Part shown: positions 36,250 through 36,827 of the stretch, in pieces
Position numbering within the stretch: position 1 is the first letter of the stretch
Layout: every line of letters begins with the position of its first letter
Assembly: GCF_002902385.1 (NCBI RefSeq)
Contig: NZ_PPQH01000038.1
Coordinates: 1-36,827, forward strand
Length of the DNA: 36,827 nt
DNA from: Staphylococcus intermedius NCTC 11048
Lineage (GTDB): Bacteria; Bacillota; Bacilli; Staphylococcales; Staphylococcaceae
Direction: 5' to 3'
Translations under genes and position numbers: made by a program
Notes under the pieces: model-generated
The model's input: only the letters and a program-made list of their open reading frames with translations
What the model was told of the DNA's origin: nothing
Databases searched by the model: none

Positions 36250-36827
36250 AAATTTAATACCGTGAAACAATAGGAGTAGTTAAATCAATAAACTTTATTT
36301 CGCTATTAATATTCTGAAATTTCTGATATAATATTGTTTTCACTTCGAGATTGGGCGATTAGAATAAGCGAAATGTAAATGCGCACCATTGTAGAAAGAT
36401 TTATGAAAGGCAACATAAAGCAAAGCATAGCGCAAAAATAAAAAGATAAAATTGCATGACTTGAATATCTATATAAAAATTTTGAAAATGGTAAACAATA
36501 CAGAGAGACAGCAGTCAGTTTGTTGTTAAAATAATATGATGATTTTGAGACTTTAAGATGATATTTTGTCAATGTTATATTTTTACATCGCAATATAGAA
36601 AGGAATAGTTATCGAATATGTCACGATAACGATGAAACAGACGAACACGGTCACGGATGAAACTAACAAAAAAAGCGTAACAACATGATGCGATATACTT
36701 TGACATCATCAAAAAAGAAAGATACAATGTTAGTTATTAATTTAAATTATTATAAACGATAATTTTTAGTTATTACCTTGTTTGCTTTTGATTTCAAATT
36801 TAAAACCATTTTTACACAAGATTCTTT
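36250..36827. other. AT-rich gene-free end of the window
   Basis: No coding region is supported. A 95-codon frame on the minus strand (36306-36593) has no ribosome binding site and a composition rich in Tyr, Ser and Cys, so it is not called. In S. aureus pycA follows ftsW; this could be its upstream region, with the gene starting beyond the end. Confidence 0.5.

Noticed and set aside
36306..36593. A 95-codon minus-strand frame after ftsW.
   Set aside because: No ribosome binding site, and an amino-acid mix typical of random AT-rich DNA.

Overview
The window looks like chromosomal backbone of a staphylococcus. The base composition is AT-rich, the ribosome binding sites are strong AAGGAGG types, and many products match staphylococcal proteins almost residue for residue in the parts I can recall (HPr, CydA, RNase J1, PDH E1, FtsW). 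The gene order (ktr, rnjA-rpoY, def, ykyA, pdhABCD, UPF0223, potABCD, UPF0637, suhB, DUF5325, typA, ylaI, ylaL, ylaN, ftsW) follows the S. aureus arrangement around pdhABCD and, in outline, the matching Bacillus subtilis region. Sequence divergence and the intergenic repeats suggest a species outside S. aureus, perhaps of the S. intermedius/hyicus group; that is inference. No phage, IS transposase, tRNA, rRNA or CRISPR array was seen.

Layout. 1-5.8 kb: auxA-like polytopic membrane protein, an RlmI-type rRNA methyltransferase, a DUF697/EcsC-like small protein, then ptsH-ptsI. 5.8-9.7 kb: a CPPC glutaredoxin-like protein on the minus strand, cydAB (cytochrome bd oxidase) and a Ktr potassium-channel gating subunit. 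9.7-14.5 kb: a small membrane protein, rpoY-rnjA (minus), a small unknown protein and def (minus). 14.7-20.5 kb: the YkyA lipoprotein and the pdhABCD operon. 21.3-28.0 kb: UPF0223, then an XRE-cupin regulator with potABCD (polyamine import), followed by two related DUF4064-like membrane proteins, the first of which is probably auxB. 28.2-36.2 kb: UPF0637, suhB, DUF5325, typA, an Old Yellow Enzyme-type oxidoreductase, ylaL-ylaI (minus), ylaN and ftsW. The last 0.6 kb is AT-rich and gene-free. In S. aureus pycA follows ftsW, so this is probably the pycA upstream region.

How the genes work together. ptsHI feeds sugar into glycolysis, PDH turns pyruvate into acetyl-CoA and NADH, and cytochrome bd removes the electrons. 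RNase J1 and the RNA polymerase epsilon subunit form one translationally coupled unit. AuxA/AuxB, FtsW and YkyA act at the cell envelope. Several overlaps (ptsH/ptsI, cydA/cydB, rpoY/rnjA, potA/B/C/D) show tight translational coupling.

The most interesting non-gene signal is a modular, cloverleaf-like intergenic repeat present three times: 10280-10566 (short form, +), 13207-13645 (full form, -) and 20733-21171 (full form, +). The two full copies are the same length by my count. They share identical hairpin stems with different loops, and they show one compensatory base-pair change, which points to selection on folded RNA or single-stranded DNA. Other signals worth testing are a cluster of AACTGTT/AACAGTT inverted repeats over the pdhA promoter, paired hairpins plus an operator-like palindrome between pdhB and pdhC, a structured RNA-like element after auxB, and a long hairpin in the ktr leader.
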